Assembly (NCBI GenBank): GCA_035633115.1
Contig: DASQFN010000014.1
Coordinates: 48,001-112,000, forward strand
Reading direction: 5' to 3'
Length of the DNA: 64,000 nt
DNA from: Gemmatimonadaceae bacterium
GTDB lineage: Bacteria; Gemmatimonadota; Gemmatimonadetes; Gemmatimonadales; Gemmatimonadaceae
Position numbers and translations under genes: made by a program. How positions within the stretch are numbered: the first letter of the stretch is position 1; the number at the start of each line of letters is the position of its first letter. The notes under the pieces were generated by a model. The model saw only the letters and a list, made by a program, of their open reading frames with translations, had not been told where the DNA came from and did not search any database. Below, piece by piece: positions 33,173-41,470 of this stretch.

Positions 33173-35317
33173 CTACGCGGTCGGCGTTTTGTCAGTGAGC
33201 AGCGCCTGGAAGCGCGGGTCTGCTCGAACAGACTCCAGATCCGGATCTGTCAGGAGCCAGTCGCGATTGCGCATTCCGAGCTCCATCGCTCGCTCCAGGT
33301 GGTCGAGTGCAAGCCCGGGTCGTCCCGCCAGAGCGTGAAAGCACGCGACGTTGTAGGAAAGCAGCGGATGCGTCGGATCAGTCTGCACGGCGCGCCGAGC
33401 CCACTCCTCTGCCTGCTTTGCTTCACCCATTCGCTGCAGAGTAATTGCGCCGAGGTACATCGCGCGCGAGTCGCCTGGATTCAGCGACAATGCGCGTTCC
33501 ATTGCTGCCATCGCGCGACGCGAGAAATCGGCCGATTTGTCACGACGACCCAGCGATTCGTAGGCAGAGGCGGCAAAGGCGAGAGCCTGGTAATCATCGA
33601 GGCGAAGGTCCGCGGCCTTGTCGTAGTACTCGACCGCCCGGTCGAGAAAACCTTGCGCCTGCAATGAGCGCGCGTAATAGTACGGCCCCTCGTAGAGCGC
33701 GGGGTCCAGCTCCATCGCCCGCTCGAACTCGCGCGCCGCTTCGTCGAAGCGTCGTTGATAATTCAATGTCAGTCCCCGTGATGCGTGCGCCTCCGCAAGC
33801 TCGGGGTCTAGCTTGAGCGCCCTGCTGCTGGCAGCCTCAGCCTGCGCGAGCGCCTCGTCGCCGCCGGCATGCTCGAAGAACCGAAATGCCGAGCAGTCGG
33901 CAAGGCCGGTAAACGCGAGGCCATAGTCCGGGTCGAGCGCGATCGCGCGGCGGAACATGTCTTCGGCCGCATCCAGAGTCTCGGGCCGGCGCTGGTGAAA
34001 AAGCTGGCGTCCACGCAGGTAGTACTCGTAAGCGCGAACGCTTTGAGTCGGAACCTTTTTTATCGCCGCCTCTTCCTTCGCCGTCAGCACCACCTGCAGC
34101 GCGCTCACGATGCTGGTTGCGATTTCGTCCTGGATGGCAAACACGTCTTCAAGCTCCCGGTCGTATCGCTCGGACCAGAGGTGGAAGCCCGTTGCAACAT
34201 CAATGAGCTGAGTCGACACGCGCAAGCGGTTGCCGGCTTTGCGAACGCTGCCTTCCAGCACCGTCCGCACTTTCAGTCGGCGGCCGATCTCCGCTATGTC
34301 GTCCTTGCTCCCCTTGAACGCGAAAGCGGATGTGCGTGACGCGACGCCGAGCGCGCGCACCTTGGTCAGTGCGTTGATGATCTCCTCTGCAATGCCATCC
34401 GTGAAGTATTCATTGTCAGCATCGGCGCTCATGTTGGTGAAGGGCAGAACCGCTATGGACTGGCGGTCCGAATCCGCTGCTGAAGCGCCATCTGCCCCAG
34501 CTGCCTTCGCCAGTGCCTGCGCGAATTCAGACACACTCGCGAATCTGCGCGCGGGCTCCAGGGAAAGTGCCTTGAGCACCGCATCCGACAATGCCGGCGG
34601 TACCTTCGGCAACGGCGCCGCTCGCTCGCTGAATCGCTTTGCGATCACTCCCTGTGCAGTGTTTGCCGTGAATGGCGGCGTTCCGGCGATCATCTCGTAA
34701 ACCACGCAGGCCAGGCTGTACTGATCACTCTTGCCATCCAGCTGAGTCTCACCACTCGCCTGCTCGGGGCTGAGGTAAGCAGGAGTGCCAATTGCCACTC
34801 CCGTTCGCGTCAGGCTGTCGCCACCCGCGGCTGAAATGGCTTTGGCAATCCCGAAATCCAGAATGAGCGGTTCACCCTCGCAGAGGATGATGTTTTCGGG
34901 CTTGATGTCGCGATGGACAACGCCATGCCGGTGAGCGAAGTCGAGCGCCGCAGCGAGGGGTCTGACTAGGCGGAGAATCTCACTCATCGGCAGCTGTCTC
35001 TCCCGGTCGAGGCGGCCGCGCAGAGTCTCGCCCTCGATCTGCGGCATTACGTAAAACAGCGAGCCGTCGTACTCACCTGAATCGTGGACGGGTACGATGT
35101 GCGGGTGAGTGAGACTCGCCGCGGTCTTGATCTCCTGAAGGAACCGCTCGGGGCCGAGGGATGCAGCCACATCGCGGTTCAAGACCTTCACTGCTACGCC
35201 TCGCTCATGCCGGTGATCGCGCGCCTGATAAACCGTGGCCATGCCGCCGCGCCCGATTTCACGCTCGAGCGTATAGTTGCCCACCAGCGTTGGAAGAACG
35301 GAATGCTGACTTGTCAT
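33173..35317 (-). CDS. Soluble Ser/Thr protein kinase with FlgO/cyclase-like and TPR domains
   Basis: A 714-residue signalling protein. Kinase domain about 12-275: GRGGMATVY loop, AVKVL Lys, HRDIKPENI catalytic loop, DFGIAK and GTPAYLSPEQ. Residues about 285-405 form the region often linked to TPR proteins (SIAVLPFTNMSADADNEYF, GSVRKAGNRLRVSTQLID). From about 420 onward there are several TPR units (AEDMFRRAIALDPDYGLAF, AAREFERAMELDPA, HLERAMELG). No membrane segment is seen, so it is probably cytoplasmic. Input and substrates are unknown. Confidence 0.85.
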   Translation of the reverse strand: MTSQHSVLPTLVGNYTLEREIGRGGMATVYQARDHRHERGVAVKVLNRDVAASLGPERFLQEIKTAASLTHPHIVPVHDSGEYDGSLFYVMPQIEGETLRGRLDRERQLPMSEILRLVRPLAAALDFAHRHGVVHRDIKPENIILCEGEPLILDFGIAKAISAAGGDSLTRTGVAIGTPAYLSPEQASGETQLDGKSDQYSLACVVYEMIAGTPPFTANTAQGVIAKRFSERAAPLPKVPPALSDAVLKALSLEPARRFASVSEFAQALAKAAGADGASAADSDRQSIAVLPFTNMSADADNEYFTDGIAEEIINALTKVRALGVASRTSAFAFKGSKDDIAEIGRRLKVRTVLEGSVRKAGNRLRVSTQLIDVATGFHLWSERYDRELEDVFAIQDEIATSIVSALQVVLTAKEEAAIKKVPTQSVRAYEYYLRGRQLFHQRRPETLDAAEDMFRRAIALDPDYGLAFTGLADCSAFRFFEHAGGDEALAQAEAASSRALKLDPELAEAHASRGLTLNYQRRFDEAAREFERAMELDPALYEGPYYYARSLQAQGFLDRAVEYYDKAADLRLDDYQALAFAASAYESLGRRDKSADFSRRAMAAMERALSLNPGDSRAMYLGAITLQRMGEAKQAEEWARRAVQTDPTHPLLSYNVACFHALAGRPGLALDHLERAMELGMRNRDWLLTDPDLESVRADPRFQALLTDKTPTA

Positions 35318-35383
35318 GATGTAAACAAGCTACAGTCACGCCCGTCCCCGAGAAAGCAACGGAGTACGTCGCGGCGCGGAAAG

Positions 35384-35407
35384 TAAGAAACCCGCCCGGA
35401 GGGTGGT
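35384..35407 (-). terminator. Probable terminator for the minus-strand small genes
   Basis: On the minus strand, ACCACCC and GGGCGGG form a stem (one A-C mismatch) around loop TCC, followed by TTTCTTACTT. It lies after the 70-residue gene at 35489-35701 and before the kinase gene. Confidence 0.45.
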
Positions 35408-35488
35408 CCCGACAGGCTTTTCCTCTCGCCTGCCGAGCGGAGCTCTAAACGCCGGACCGCTTGCCTGTTCCAGCTCCTGCGACGCCGC

Positions 35489-35701
35489 TCAGGAACCAGC
35501 TATGGAGGTGCTCGCCGGCTTGTCGTCCACCGGTGCGAAAAAAAACTCGCCCGACTCGGTCAGTGTCGCGACTGCAGTATCGTGCATCTCCTTTCGCTTC
35601 TGCGATCTTTGAGTGAGACGCACTAGAAGGACGATGCCGGCAGCGATCGTGCCGAGTATCGCAATTTCCCTCCAGCGAGCAAGCCGCACCTCTGCCTCCA
35701 T
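35489..35701 (-). CDS. Small single-pass membrane protein, unknown
   Basis: A 70-residue candidate gene. Residues about 12-28 are hydrophobic (EIAILGTIAAGIVLLVRL), followed by a basic stretch (QRSQKRKEM) and an acidic tail. It starts 30 bases after the glycine-zipper lipoprotein gene on the same strand, and a possible terminator follows. The ribosome binding site is weak. It could be spurious. Confidence 0.4.
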   Translation of the reverse strand: MEAEVRLARWREIAILGTIAAGIVLLVRLTQRSQKRKEMHDTAVATLTESGEFFFAPVDDKPASTSIAGS

Positions 35702-35730
35702 AGTGAATGAGTCGTCGTTGAGCAGGATCC

Positions 35731-36222
35731 CTACTTCTTCACCGTCTTCTTGTCGATGTTGTTGCCGATCACTGCGCCCGCTGCGGCCCCAATCACGCCA
35801 CCCACGATCGCGCCCTTCACCTTGTTCTTGCTCGTCGTTGCGCCAATGACCGCACCGGCAACCGCGCCGATCTTCGCATCACGCTCGGTGTTCTTGATGG
35901 TGACGGTGCCCGAGCTCGTTGGGGCTGGCGAAGGATATACGGTGCCGCTCGAGGTTCCACCGGAGCTCGTGGAGCGCGATCCACTCGTGCGTCGCGCGCT
36001 GGTGCCTGTCGAACGGCTTGGCGCAGCCGGCGCATAAGACGGATCCGTGGCTACTGGAGCGACCGCTGTGGCAGCCGCTGCCCGTTCCGCCGCCGATATC
36101 GAATCGAGTGACATCTGATTCCGTGCCGCGAGAGAGAGGCTGTCCGTCGCCGCCGTGTCGGACTTGCCGCACGCAAAGACGCTCACAATCGCGAGCGTTG
36201 CCAGAATTTTTGAGCTTGTCAT
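35731..36222 (-). CDS. Glycine-zipper lipoprotein
   Basis: A 163-residue exported protein. The signal peptide ends in VFACG, a lipobox, so Cys18 is the likely lipidation site. A Ser/Thr/Ala/Pro-rich low-complexity linker runs from about 40 to 105. The C-terminal glycine zipper (IGAVAGAVIGATTSKNK, IVGGVIGAAAGAVIG) resembles the YMGG/SlyB-type membrane-inserting module. Probably an outer-membrane-associated structural or stress lipoprotein. Confidence 0.7.
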   Translation of the reverse strand: MTSSKILATLAIVSVFACGKSDTAATDSLSLAARNQMSLDSISAAERAAAATAVAPVATDPSYAPAAPSRSTGTSARRTSGSRSTSSGGTSSGTVYPSPAPTSSGTVTIKNTERDAKIGAVAGAVIGATTSKNKVKGAIVGGVIGAAAGAVIGNNIDKKTVKK

Positions 36223-36504
36223 GATTATGTCCCGATAGAGGAGTCGAACACAGGATCAAGAGGGCACGTGCCATGCCACCGATGTGCGTCGGGCCGGTCA
36301 TTAAACGTGCTCAGACGGCTGCAACCTACGATTATTGAGTCAAATCGTATCTTGATGCTCGCCAAACGGTTAGACGCGCGTCCTCACGTATTGTCTGATA
36401 GTCGGCTCGGCTGTCCCGTGTAAGCCGCCAACGTCGCGCTTGCGAAACCGGCTAAGTTGGCCTCACAGCCTTCTGCGGCTCACCGCTCTCTCGCCACCGA
36501 CACA

Positions 36505-36924
36505 ATGACGCTTTCCAACGACTCGCAGGAAACAATACTCGCTCACGCAACGAACGGTCTGGCCGAGAAGCTGGGGATTGAAATCGTGGAGCTGACGGCA
36601 TCCAGGGTTGTGGCGACCATGCCTGTCGACGAGCGCACGCGGCAGCCTTACGGCCTGCTCCACGGCGGCGCTTCAGTCGCGCTTGCGGAAACGCTCGCAT
36701 CCCTCGGCGCGATCATGAATATCGATCAGCACCAGTCGAGTGCCGTCGGGCTCGAGATAAACGCGAACCACATTCGCGCGAAACGTGAAGGGACGGTTCG
36801 TGGCACAGCGACTCCGTCTCATATCGGACGTTCGACCCACGTGTGGATGGTCGAGATCGTTGATGAAGAAGCGCGCGTTGTCTGCGTTTCGCGCTGCACG
36901 ATCGCTATCGTACCGACCCGCTGA
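36505..36924 (+). CDS. PaaI/YdiI-type hot-dog thioesterase
   Basis: A 139-residue acyl-CoA thioesterase of the PaaI/EntH/MenI group. ATG 36505 gives a normal N-terminus; an in-frame TTG at 36457 is less likely. The family signature QPYGLLHGGASVALAETLASLGA carries the HGG loop and catalytic Glu, then VGLEINANHIRAKREG and RCTIAIVPTR. A role in menaquinone synthesis or detoxification is possible, but no neighbour supports either. The 282 bases upstream (36223-36504) hold no recognisable gene or strong promoter. Confidence 0.8.
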   Translation: MTLSNDSQETILAHATNGLAEKLGIEIVELTASRVVATMPVDERTRQPYGLLHGGASVALAETLASLGAIMNIDQHQSSAVGLEINANHIRAKREGTVRGTATPSHIGRSTHVWMVEIVDEEARVVCVSRCTIAIVPTR

Positions 36925-37269
36925 CTGACGACCTGTTCGCGGTTTGCGTATCGCACTACATTGGGGCCCATCGATTGGTCCTCATCCCTTTTTCTCAAGG
37001 CGTGCGCGTCACCCTCGGGCAATCGCGGATCAACGAGAATTCATGAGGGCAGAAGAAACTCAGCGAGGGGGACACTGGGGCCGGCGCGCCGCCACCCGAG
37101 GGTAGCGGCGCGACAGGCGCACGCGATGGCCGCGGAGCAAAGCTGGAACTCCCACCGGCGCGCGCAATCGGATCAGGACCTATCCGCACCCCATGGCCGC
37201 CAGGCCGTACGTCAACCAGATCATCTTCGTTTTCTTCTGGCCGGCGGTGGTCGGTGCCGCGATGTTCAT
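36925..37269. other. Non-coding stretch with a strong hairpin, upstream of a kinase remnant
   Basis: No convincing gene. It contains a perfect inverted repeat CGCGCCGC (37085-37092)/GCGGCGCG (37105-37112) whose inner bases ACCC/GGGT can also pair. There is no T run, so it is not a standard terminator. A short open frame from ATG 37042 (20 codons) ends inside the hairpin. The sequence next to 37270 has no kinase similarity in any frame. Confidence 0.5.
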
Positions 37270-37800
37270 GCGAAGCTCGAAGCCGGACACATCGATTTCG
37301 ACACGCGCGACGTTCGGGTGCACGAATTCCTCGCCGACATCGAGTCTCTGATCACGGCGCAGCTGCAGGGCAAGGGACTGCGCTACGAATACGACGAGTG
37401 TGACAGCGGTCTCGCGGTCAAGGCGGACGCTGAAAAAATGCGGCAGATAATGCTGAATCTTCTGTCGAACGCCATCAAGTTCACACCGGCGGGAGGCAAG
37501 GTATCCATCGAGTCTGACGTCGACGGCGACAAGGTCAGAATTCAGGTTCGCGACACTGGCGTCGGAATTCCCGCCGACAAGCTCTCGGCGATCTTCGAGC
37601 CCTTTATTCAGCTCGACCGGAAGCTCACGAGCGTTCACGAGGGCACCGGTCTCGGCCTCGCCATCAGCCGCGATCTTGCCCGCGCGATGTCCGGCGATTT
37701 GACTGCTGAAAGCACGCTTGGCGAGGGTTCCGCATTCACGCTCGAGCTGCCGCGCGGAGATGGGAATGCCGCAATTGCCCCTTCGGTAAGGCAGGATTAA
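37270..37800 (+). pseudogene. Truncated histidine kinase (ATPase domain only)
   Basis: The frame resumes kinase similarity abruptly at AKLEAGHIDFDTRDV, the position just after a HisKA helix. It continues through the N box (MLNLLSNAIKFTPAGG), G1 (DTGVGIP), F box (FEPFIQ) and G2 (GTGLGLAISRDLAR) to a normal C-terminus. The phospho-accepting His domain and all sensor domains are missing. The frame is open upstream to 36961 but that part is not kinase-like. It is most likely a decayed remnant; a stand-alone ATPase protein is less likely. Confidence 0.7.
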
Positions 37801-37816
37801 CGTAGGTAAGGGCGCA

Positions 37817-37866
37817 CGGGTGCCTGACAGTGGCAGGCGACGCGAGGTTCGACTCCCCGCAGCCCG
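37817..37866 (+). other. tRNA-like remnant lacking a D arm
   Basis: Closing stem CGGGT/GCCCG, an anticodon-arm-like hairpin GCCTG-ACAGTGG-CAGGC and a T-arm-like hairpin GCGAGG-TTCGACT-CCCCGC (one mismatch). It lacks a D arm and the invariant U33, so it cannot be a normal tRNA. It lies 42 bases before tRNA-Arg and looks like an eroded tRNA gene. Confidence 0.45.
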
Positions 37867-37908
37867 ATTGTATCGATGTATTGGAACACTTATCTTGAAA
37901 GACTACGA

Positions 37909-37985
37909 GCGCCAGTAGCTCAGTTGGATAGAGCAACAGCCTTCTAAGCTGTGGGTCGGGGGTTCGATTCCCTCCTGGCGCGCCA
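37909..37985 (+). tRNA. tRNA-Arg (anticodon UCU)
   Basis: Acceptor GCGCCAG/CTGGCGC, anticodon arm ACAGC-CTTCTAA-GCTGT (anticodon TCT), T arm with GGTTCGATTCC, discriminator G and encoded CCA (37983-37985). Confidence 0.95.
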
Positions 37986-38001
37986 CAGTGCAGGACCGAT
38001 C

Positions 38002-38074
38002 GCGCCGTTAGCTCAATTGGCAGAGCAAATGACTCTTAATCATTAGGTTGTAGGTTCGATTCCTACACGGCGCA
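38002..38074 (+). tRNA. tRNA-Lys (anticodon CUU)
   Basis: Acceptor GCGCCGT/ACGGCGC, anticodon arm AATGA-CTCTTAA-TCATT (anticodon CTT), T arm TGTAG-GTTCGAT-TCCTACA. Discriminator A; CCA not encoded. It lies 16 bases after tRNA-Arg, so the pair is probably co-transcribed. Confidence 0.94.
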
Positions 38075-38081
38075 TTGAGCC

Positions 38082-38118
38082 GAAAAAAAAGCCGCCTCAA
38101 GACGCGGCTCTTTTTTTT
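38082..38118. terminator. Bidirectional intrinsic terminator after the tRNA pair
   Basis: A8 (38083-38090) precedes the stem AGCCGC (38090-38095)/GCGGCT (38104-38109) and a C, then T8 (38111-38118). The A and T runs let it act on both strands. It separates the tRNAs from the saccharide gene island. Confidence 0.88.
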
Positions 38119-38149
38119 GGATCATACGGCTTCCGAGCGCGGGTCTCAT

Positions 38150-39088
38150 GTGCGGCGAGATGACATATTGATCGACTTGACGGTTGTTGTCGGGTCAGTT
38201 GCTTCTGAGCGCTCGATTCGGGCGTGTCTCGCGTCTGTCCTCACAAGCTGTGCGGGCCTCCGCTCAGAGATAATCGTTGTCGACGCCTCCACCGACGAAA
38301 CCGCCTCACTCGTGCGCCGGTACTTTCCCGAAGTTCAGCTGACTTGTCTTCCACCGGGAACGCTGATACCCGTGCTCTGGTCGACAGGACTCGCGTCCGC
38401 CCGAGGGTCGCGCGTTGCGTTCACTACAGGGCACTGTGTCGTTCCCCAGGTGTGGGCTATCGACCTAAACAAGGCGCTCGACACGGGAGCCGCCGGTGCT
38501 GGCGGACCCATCGCGTTAGGGCCCGGGGCCTCGCTTGTCCACCGCGCAATTTACTTTCTTCGCTACTCCGCGTTCATGCCGAGCGATGGACGCGCTGTTG
38601 TCGACGTTTCCGAAATCGCCGGAGACAACGCCATGTACGAGCGCTCGGTTTTCGACGAGCACCGCTCCTCGCTTGCAGACGGGCTCTGGGAGGTCGAGAT
38701 ACATCACGCGCTGCGCGCTCAAGGCCGCCGTCTCGTCATGGCTCAGTCGGCCGGCGCGGACCTCGCCGGCACTTTTCCGCTGGCGCTGATAACCCGCTAT
38801 CGCTTCGCGCACGGGCGGCACTACGGTGCCTGGAGGGTTCGACAGAAGCTCGTGTCGGCGTCGCGCATCGTCGTGGCTGCTCCTGCTGTTCCCGTGCTGC
38901 TGCTTGCGAGGACGGCACGGCGAGTGATACGGAGCGGTTCGAAACTGATCGGCTTTTTCAGCGCGACACCGATCATGTTCTGGCTGGCCTCATCCTGGGC
39001 CTTCGGTGAAGCGGTCGGTGCACTGCGCCCGAGCGCGGGCGCGCGGCAGGCGCCGGATCTCGAGGCTGCGCGTGCGCATCGGAATTGA
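38150..39088 (+). CDS. Family 2 glycosyltransferase with C-terminal membrane segments
   Basis: First gene of the saccharide island. GTG 38150 is chosen because it is the first start after the terminator; TTG 38168 (IDLTVVVGS) is an alternative. About 312 residues. The GT-A core shows IIVVDASTDETASLVRRYFP (nucleotide-sugar loop) and AFTTGHCVVP in place of the usual DxD-bearing strand, then IAGDNAMYERSVF. One or two hydrophobic segments sit near the C-terminus. It resembles the protein at 51885-52808 in layout. Donor and acceptor are unknown. Confidence 0.75.
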   Translation: MRRDDILIDLTVVVGSVASERSIRACLASVLTSCAGLRSEIIVVDASTDETASLVRRYFPEVQLTCLPPGTLIPVLWSTGLASARGSRVAFTTGHCVVPQVWAIDLNKALDTGAAGAGGPIALGPGASLVHRAIYFLRYSAFMPSDGRAVVDVSEIAGDNAMYERSVFDEHRSSLADGLWEVEIHHALRAQGRRLVMAQSAGADLAGTFPLALITRYRFAHGRHYGAWRVRQKLVSASRIVVAAPAVPVLLLARTARRVIRSGSKLIGFFSATPIMFWLASSWAFGEAVGALRPSAGARQAPDLEAARAHRN

Positions 39089-40250
39089 CGCTACCTGCTG
39101 GGCAAATAAACGGGGGTACGGCCGCTTCACGCGCGAGATCGTTACAGCGATGGCTGCCCTGGCGCCCGAGAATGAGTTCATCTGCTTTCTCGATCGGAAA
39201 GCAGCAGATGTGTTTTCGCTGAGCGAGTCGAACGTCCGTCCGATAGTTGTCGATCTTCGAGAGGCCCCGGTGGTTGCTGCATCAGCTGCGGGCCGACGGG
39301 GCCTTGGGGACATACTGCGAATGACGCGCGCCGTCGCTCGTGAGCCGCTGGATGTATTCTTATCGCCCTCCGTCTACACGTACTTCCCGCTTCCCTTGAA
39401 TATTCCTGCGGTAATCACAATTCACGACGCGATTCCTGAACGATTCTCGAAGCTGACATTCCCGTCTGCGCGGTCGAGGCTGTTCTGGCGGATGAAAGTT
39501 CGGCTTGCCCTGTTCCAGGCGCGCATCGTTCTTACAGTGTCGGATCACGCCGCCAACGACCTTGTGCGCGTGCTCGGTGTCGCCCGCAGGAAGATACGCG
39601 TCGCCGTCGAAGCCCCGGCGACGGAGTACCGTCCTTCGACGAGCGAAGGCGACGTCACCGCAGCCGCCAAGCGTGCCGGATTGCCCGCGGGCGCGCGATG
39701 GTTCGTTTACCTCGGGGGCTTCAATCCTCACAAGAACGTTCCGGCGATCGTGCGCGCGCACGCTGCGCTGGCGGCTGAGCTCGGCGACGCCGCCCCGTAT
39801 CTTCTGCTTATTGGAACGCGCGACCGAGACGTCTTTCAGACGGAAGGCGCCGACATTCAGTCTGCGATCGAGACCGGCGGCGCATCGCATCTCGTCAAAT
39901 GGACCGGCTTTGTCGAGGATGAGACCTTGAGACACCTGCACTCCGGGTCTCTCGGGCTGGTGCTCGTGTCGGAAGCCGAGGGGTTCGGACTTCCCGCTGT
40001 CGAGGCCGCGGCGTGCGGAACGGCCGTGATTGCCACCACCGACAGTCCGCTTCCGGAGCTGCTCGAAGGAGGTGGCATTTTCATTCGTCCAGGCGACGAC
40101 GCTTCGCTCCTCTCGGCGATGCGCACGCTGGCGACCGACGAGAAGACACGCCGGGAGCTCGGAGCGAACGCGCTTTCCGCCGCAAGGAAGCTGACGTGGG
40201 ACAGGGGCGCTCGCGCAGCGCTCGCCGCGATCCGGGAGGCGGCGCGTTGA
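39072..40250 (+). CDS. Family 4 glycosyltransferase
   Basis: A retaining GT-B enzyme of 392 residues from GTG 39072, overlapping the preceding gene by 17 bases. The N-domain begins RIGIDATCWANKRGYGRFTRE. The C-domain has FVYLGGFNPHKNV, GFVEDETLRHLHSGSLG and the E-x7-E motif SEAEGFGLPAVEAAACG. It probably adds a hexose or deoxyhexose from an NDP donor to a lipid-linked glycan. Overlaps the next GT by four bases. Confidence 0.85.
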   Translation: MRIGIDATCWANKRGYGRFTREIVTAMAALAPENEFICFLDRKAADVFSLSESNVRPIVVDLREAPVVAASAAGRRGLGDILRMTRAVAREPLDVFLSPSVYTYFPLPLNIPAVITIHDAIPERFSKLTFPSARSRLFWRMKVRLALFQARIVLTVSDHAANDLVRVLGVARRKIRVAVEAPATEYRPSTSEGDVTAAAKRAGLPAGARWFVYLGGFNPHKNVPAIVRAHAALAAELGDAAPYLLLIGTRDRDVFQTEGADIQSAIETGGASHLVKWTGFVEDETLRHLHSGSLGLVLVSEAEGFGLPAVEAAACGTAVIATTDSPLPELLEGGGIFIRPGDDASLLSAMRTLATDEKTRRELGANALSAARKLTWDRGARAALAAIREAAR

Positions 40251-41470
40251 GCCCATTGCGCTTCTGCTTCCCCACAACTTTCTATCCGCCGTACAGCTTC
40301 GGCGGCGACGCTGTCGGAGTTCAGCGTCTGGCGCGTGCCCTGGTCAGGCGGGGCCACGAAGTGACGGTGGTTTACAACAAGGATGCGTATCGACTTCTGA
40401 CGAACGGCAAAGAGCCGCGCGGAGTCACCTCCGATGACGGCGTGCACGTCATCGGACTCGAAAGCGAGGTGGGATGGCTTGCGCCAGTGCTGACTCAGCA
40501 GACTGGCCATCCAATGGCCAATGCCCGCCGTCTTCGGTCGATACTGGATGATGGCCGCTTCGACGTCATCAACTTTCACAACACGTCGTTGATCGGCGGG
40601 CCTGGAATCTTTTCGTATGGCCGAGGCGCCACCAAGCTGTACATGGCGCACGAACACTGGCTGGTCTGTCCAACGCACGTGCTGTGGCGTCACAACCGCG
40701 AGCTGTGTGATGAGCGTCAGTGCCTTCGGTGTCAGCTCGTTTATCGCCGGCCGCCGCAGTGGTGGCGTTGGACCGGCCTGATGCGCAGGGAGCTGCAACA
40801 CCTCAATGGATTTATCGCGATGAGCGAGTTCAGCCGCGCGAAGCATCACGAATTCGGTTTTCCGCACGAGATGGAAGTCGTGCCGTACTTCCTCGCCGAC
40901 CCCGGCCCCGGCCCGGAAGCCGCCGTGCCGGTATTCGAGCGTCGGCACGCGCGTCCGTATTTTCTCTTTGTCGGCAGGCTCGAGAAGATAAAGGGTCTGG
41001 ACGACGTGATTCCGCTGTTCCATGACTATGAGGACGCAGACCTCCTGATCGCCGGCGACGGGAACTACGAAGGCCATCTGCGCGAGCTGGCGGCCAGCAA
41101 CCCGCGCGTGGTGTTCCTCGGGCGCGTTCCGTTCGAGCGGCTGCGTGCTTACTATCAGCATGCCGTGGCCACGGTAGTGCCGTCCGTGTGCTACGAGACT
41201 TTCGGGATCATACTCATTGAATCGTTTCGACAGAAAACTCCGGTGATCGCGAGGCGGCTGGGACCGTTCCCCGAGATTGTGGAGCGAGCACACGGTGGGG
41301 AGCTGTTCGGGAGCGAGTCTGAGCTCGTCGCGGCAATGCGTCGTCTTCAAGGTGACACTGACTACCGGAACCGGCTGGCGGAAAGCGCCTATCGTGCTTC
41401 GATAGACGTGTGGTCGGAAAGCGCAGTCATTCCGCGCTACCTCGAAGTGGTGGAGGGCTTCGGCAGATGA
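40247..41470 (+). CDS. Family 4 glycosyltransferase
   Basis: A GT-B glycosyltransferase of 407 residues. TTG 40247 is chosen: GGGAGG lies seven bases upstream, and it starts FCFPTTFYPPYSFGGDAVGVQ with the glycine-rich acceptor loop. The middle contains a Cys-rich patch (LVCPTHVLWRHNRELCDERQCLRCQ) seen in some GT4 proteins. The C-domain has FVGRLEKIKGLDDVI and PSVCYETFGIILIESF. Sugar specificity is unknown. Overlaps the epimerase gene by four bases. Confidence 0.85.
   Translation: MSPLRFCFPTTFYPPYSFGGDAVGVQRLARALVRRGHEVTVVYNKDAYRLLTNGKEPRGVTSDDGVHVIGLESEVGWLAPVLTQQTGHPMANARRLRSILDDGRFDVINFHNTSLIGGPGIFSYGRGATKLYMAHEHWLVCPTHVLWRHNRELCDERQCLRCQLVYRRPPQWWRWTGLMRRELQHLNGFIAMSEFSRAKHHEFGFPHEMEVVPYFLADPGPGPEAAVPVFERRHARPYFLFVGRLEKIKGLDDVIPLFHDYEDADLLIAGDGNYEGHLRELAASNPRVVFLGRVPFERLRAYYQHAVATVVPSVCYETFGIILIESFRQKTPVIARRLGPFPEIVERAHGGELFGSESELVAAMRRLQGDTDYRNRLAESAYRASIDVWSESAVIPRYLEVVEGFGR

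Noticed and set aside
37193..37348. Short frame with a hydrophobic stretch (PYVNQIIFVFFWPAVVG)
   Set aside because: It overlaps the kinase remnant, has no ribosome binding site and ends within the conserved ATPase region; more likely chance.
37909..38118. tRNA genes as attachment sites of a mobile element
   Set aside because: No direct repeat of the tRNA 3' ends and no integrase were found in the window; only the positional hint was kept as a finding.
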